Positions 30,458 through 32,023 of a stretch of 32,023 nucleotides of DNA are shown piece after piece (the stretch's first letter is position 1; each line of letters opens with the position of its first letter). Location of the stretch: assembly GCA_016793305.1 (NCBI GenBank), contig JAEUHU010000289.1, positions 1-32,023 on the forward strand. The letters are read 5' to 3'. The position numbers were made by a program, and so were the translations under genes. This DNA comes from Planctomycetota bacterium (GTDB taxonomy: Bacteria > Planctomycetota > UBA1135 > UBA2386). The notes under the pieces were generated by a model. It was not told where the DNA came from, made no database searches, and saw only the letters and a list, made by a program, of their open reading frames with translations.

Positions 30458-31960
30458 ATGCGCCATCTCCTGCTGCTGCCGGCACTGCTGCTGCTCCTGG
30501 CCGGTGACCTGCTGGCGCAGCTGTCCCTGCCCAAGCACTATCGCGACGCCGGGGAAGTGCGTTGGGGAGCCGATGCCGAAGGCGGGGCGCCGTTCGTCTA
30601 TGTCGATCCGAAGCGGCCGACGGCGGGCGAAGTGGGCTTCGAGGTCGACCTCGCGGAGGCCCTCGGGCGCGTGCTCGGCGTGCGCTTCCGCCGGGTGCAG
30701 GTGCCCTACGAGAGCCTGGTGCAGGTGCTCGATCGCGGCGACTGCGACGTCGTGCTGAACGGCTTCGAGGCGACCCCGGCGCGGGCCGCCCTCGTGCGAC
30801 TGTCGCGGCCGTACTACGTGTTCCAGCAGCAGCTGTCGGTCGGTCCCAAGGTCACCGGCGTGCGCGGCCTCGACGATCTGGTCGGACGGCGGGTCGGCGT
30901 GCTGGGCCAGTCGCAGAGCCACCAGCTGCTGCTGGCGCGGCCGGGCGTCGAGATCGTCGTCTACGAGAGCAACGTCACCGCCTACGAGGACGTCGTGAAC
31001 GGCCGCAACGCCGCCTCGCTCGCCGACCTGCCGATCGCACGCGCGCTGCGGCCGATGTTCCCGCAGCTGGTCGACGCCGGCGAACCGTTCGGCGCCTACC
31101 ACTACTGCCTCGGCGTGCGGCGAACCGAGCCCGAGCTGCAGCAGGCGCTCGACGCGGCGATCGGTGCCTTGCTGGCCGACGGCAGCCTCGAGCGCATCTA
31201 CCGGAAGTGGTCGCTGTGGACCGATGCGCAACGACAGCTCGGCGACCCGACGGTGGTGAACGCCTACGCCGGCGGTCCCGCAGGCCGGGCTGCGAGCGAT
31301 GCGGGCGAGCCGTTCGACTGGGGCACGGCGATGGCGTTGCTCGGCGAAGGTGCCTTGCGCACGTTCGGCATCTCCGTGGTGTCGTTCGCGCTGGCCGTGC
31401 TGCTCGGCATGGCGGTCGCGCTGTGGCGGCTGCACGGGCCGCGCCCGCTGCGCTGGCTCGCCGTCGTCTACGTCGAACTGCTGCGCGGCACGCCGATCCT
31501 GGTGCAGATGCTGTTGCTCTACTACGGCCTCGGCAGCATCGAGTGGTTGCAGCTCGGCGCGGTCGAGGCCGGCGTGCTCGGGCTCGCCCTCAACTACGCG
31601 GCCTACGAGGCGGAGATCTACCGCGGCGCCCTGCAGGCGATCCCGCGCGGCCAGCGCGAAGCGGCGATGGCGCTCGGCTTCACCACCGCCCAGATGCTGC
31701 GCCACGTGGTCGTGCCGCAGGCCCTGCGGCTCTCGCTCGCCCCGTCGACGAACGACTTCATCGCCCTGTTCAAGGACTCGTCGATCGTGATGGTCATCAC
31801 CGTGGTCGAGCTGACGAAGCAGTACCAGATGCTCGCCAACCAGTCCGGCCGGTTCATCGTGCTCGGCGTCGTGACCTCCGGCCTCTACCTCGCGATGAGC
31901 CTGCCGCTCGCGTTCCTGGCGCGGCGCTGGGAACGGTCGATGGAGCGCGACCACGCATGA
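30458..31960 (+). CDS. Amino-acid ABC transporter, fused solute-binding protein and permease
   Basis: This 500-residue fusion begins with a signal peptide (MRHLLLLPALLLLLAGDLLAQ). Residues about 30-255 form a family 3 solute-binding domain: VRWGADAEGGAPFVYVDP, GFEVDLAEALGRVLG, CDVVLNGFEATPARAALV, and LVGRRVGVLGQSQS. The domain ends with DGSLERIYRKWSLW. Residues about 290-495 form a HisM/GlnP-type permease with VELLRGTPILVQMLLLYYG and the EAA loop IYRGALQAIPRGQREAAMALGF (split across the loop), the contact for the ATPase. The substrate is probably a polar amino acid such as glutamine; not certain. The ATG at 30458 is chosen; a TTG at 30449 overlapping the previous stop as TTGA is an alternative. 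Its stop overlaps the ATPase ATG. Confidence 0.9.
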   Translation: MRHLLLLPALLLLLAGDLLAQLSLPKHYRDAGEVRWGADAEGGAPFVYVDPKRPTAGEVGFEVDLAEALGRVLGVRFRRVQVPYESLVQVLDRGDCDVVLNGFEATPARAALVRLSRPYYVFQQQLSVGPKVTGVRGLDDLVGRRVGVLGQSQSHQLLLARPGVEIVVYESNVTAYEDVVNGRNAASLADLPIARALRPMFPQLVDAGEPFGAYHYCLGVRRTEPELQQALDAAIGALLADGSLERIYRKWSLWTDAQRQLGDPTVVNAYAGGPAGRAASDAGEPFDWGTAMALLGEGALRTFGISVVSFALAVLLGMAVALWRLHGPRPLRWLAVVYVELLRGTPILVQMLLLYYGLGSIEWLQLGAVEAGVLGLALNYAAYEAEIYRGALQAIPRGQREAAMALGFTTAQMLRHVVVPQALRLSLAPSTNDFIALFKDSSIVMVITVVELTKQYQMLANQSGRFIVLGVVTSGLYLAMSLPLAFLARRWERSMERDHA

Positions 31961-32023
31961 TCTCCCTGCGCGGTGTCACCAAGCGCTTCGGCGAACGCAC
32001 GCTGTTCGCCGGCTTCGACCTCG
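31957..32023 (+). CDS. ABC transporter ATP-binding protein, N-terminal fragment
   Basis: The ATG at 31957 overlaps the transporter stop as ATGA. The 22 visible codons read MISLRGVTKRFGERTLFAG and onward, the usual first strands of an ABC ATPase before Walker A, which lies outside the window. Position directly after the permease indicates the GlnQ-type energising subunit of the same amino-acid importer. The gene runs off the right edge of the window. Confidence 0.88.
   Translation, partial: MISLRGVTKRFGERTLFAGFDL

Overview
The window is GC-rich, densely coded DNA from a diderm (Gram-negative) bacterium. It holds LPS-assembly genes (kdsD, kdsC, an LptC/LptA-like giant protein, an LptD-like barrel), a DUF481-type outer-membrane protein and many secreted proteins with type I signal peptides. 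Together with the oversized signal peptidase, the CBM9-like secreted protein and small Lys-rich basic proteins, the flavour is planctomycete-like. That placement is an inference; no rRNA or other taxonomic marker is present. About 29 protein genes are supported. No tRNA, rRNA, CRISPR array, IS element or phage module was seen, and no gene-free stretch exceeds about 175 bases.

Layout. 2-1051 (+): the tail of a dolichol-phosphate-mannose-synthase-like glycosyltransferase, then a VapB/VapC toxin-antitoxin pair with its own promoter and a perfect palindromic operator. 1101-3489: purF (-) and a class IV aminotransferase (+), divergent across 31 bp. 3634-4017 (-): a small basic AT-hook protein. 4118-9109 (-): a four-gene operon read in the order aspartate kinase, signal peptidase I with a large insertion, CPBP membrane protease, CBM9-like/degenerate metallo-beta-lactamase-like secreted protein, each pair joined by a 4-nt stop/start overlap. 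9221-12068 (+): an AAA_14/DUF4143 ATPase, a LeuA/HMGL-family synthase, and an orphan Hpt protein whose ribosome binding site lies in a perfect 9-bp hairpin. 12142-13986 (-): membrane protein, sugar-phosphate isomerase/epimerase, small Cys-cluster protein. 14115-15215 (+): SGNH hydrolase. 15241-17521 (-): fmt-rsmB. 17657-18448 (+): a possible HIT-fold protein. 18480-19265 (-): mtfA. 19424-21619 (+): a large secreted carboxypeptidase-regulatory-like-domain protein.

21700-28710 (+) is the most coherent block: kdsD-kdsC-lptCA-like-lptD-like, all overlapping by 4 nt. It links Kdo synthesis to LPS transport and outer-membrane insertion, and ends in a bidirectional hairpin terminator facing a DUF481 outer-membrane protein (-). 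29919-32023 (+): a FUN14-family membrane protein, a fused solute-binding/permease amino-acid ABC transporter and the start of its ATPase.

Most same-strand neighbours overlap as ATGA, GTGA or TTGA, so translational coupling appears to be the dominant local organisation. At least two unlinked transcription units (vapBC and the FUN14 gene) have sigma70-like promoters placed so that the transcript would begin at or within a few bases of the start codon, suggesting leaderless mRNAs.
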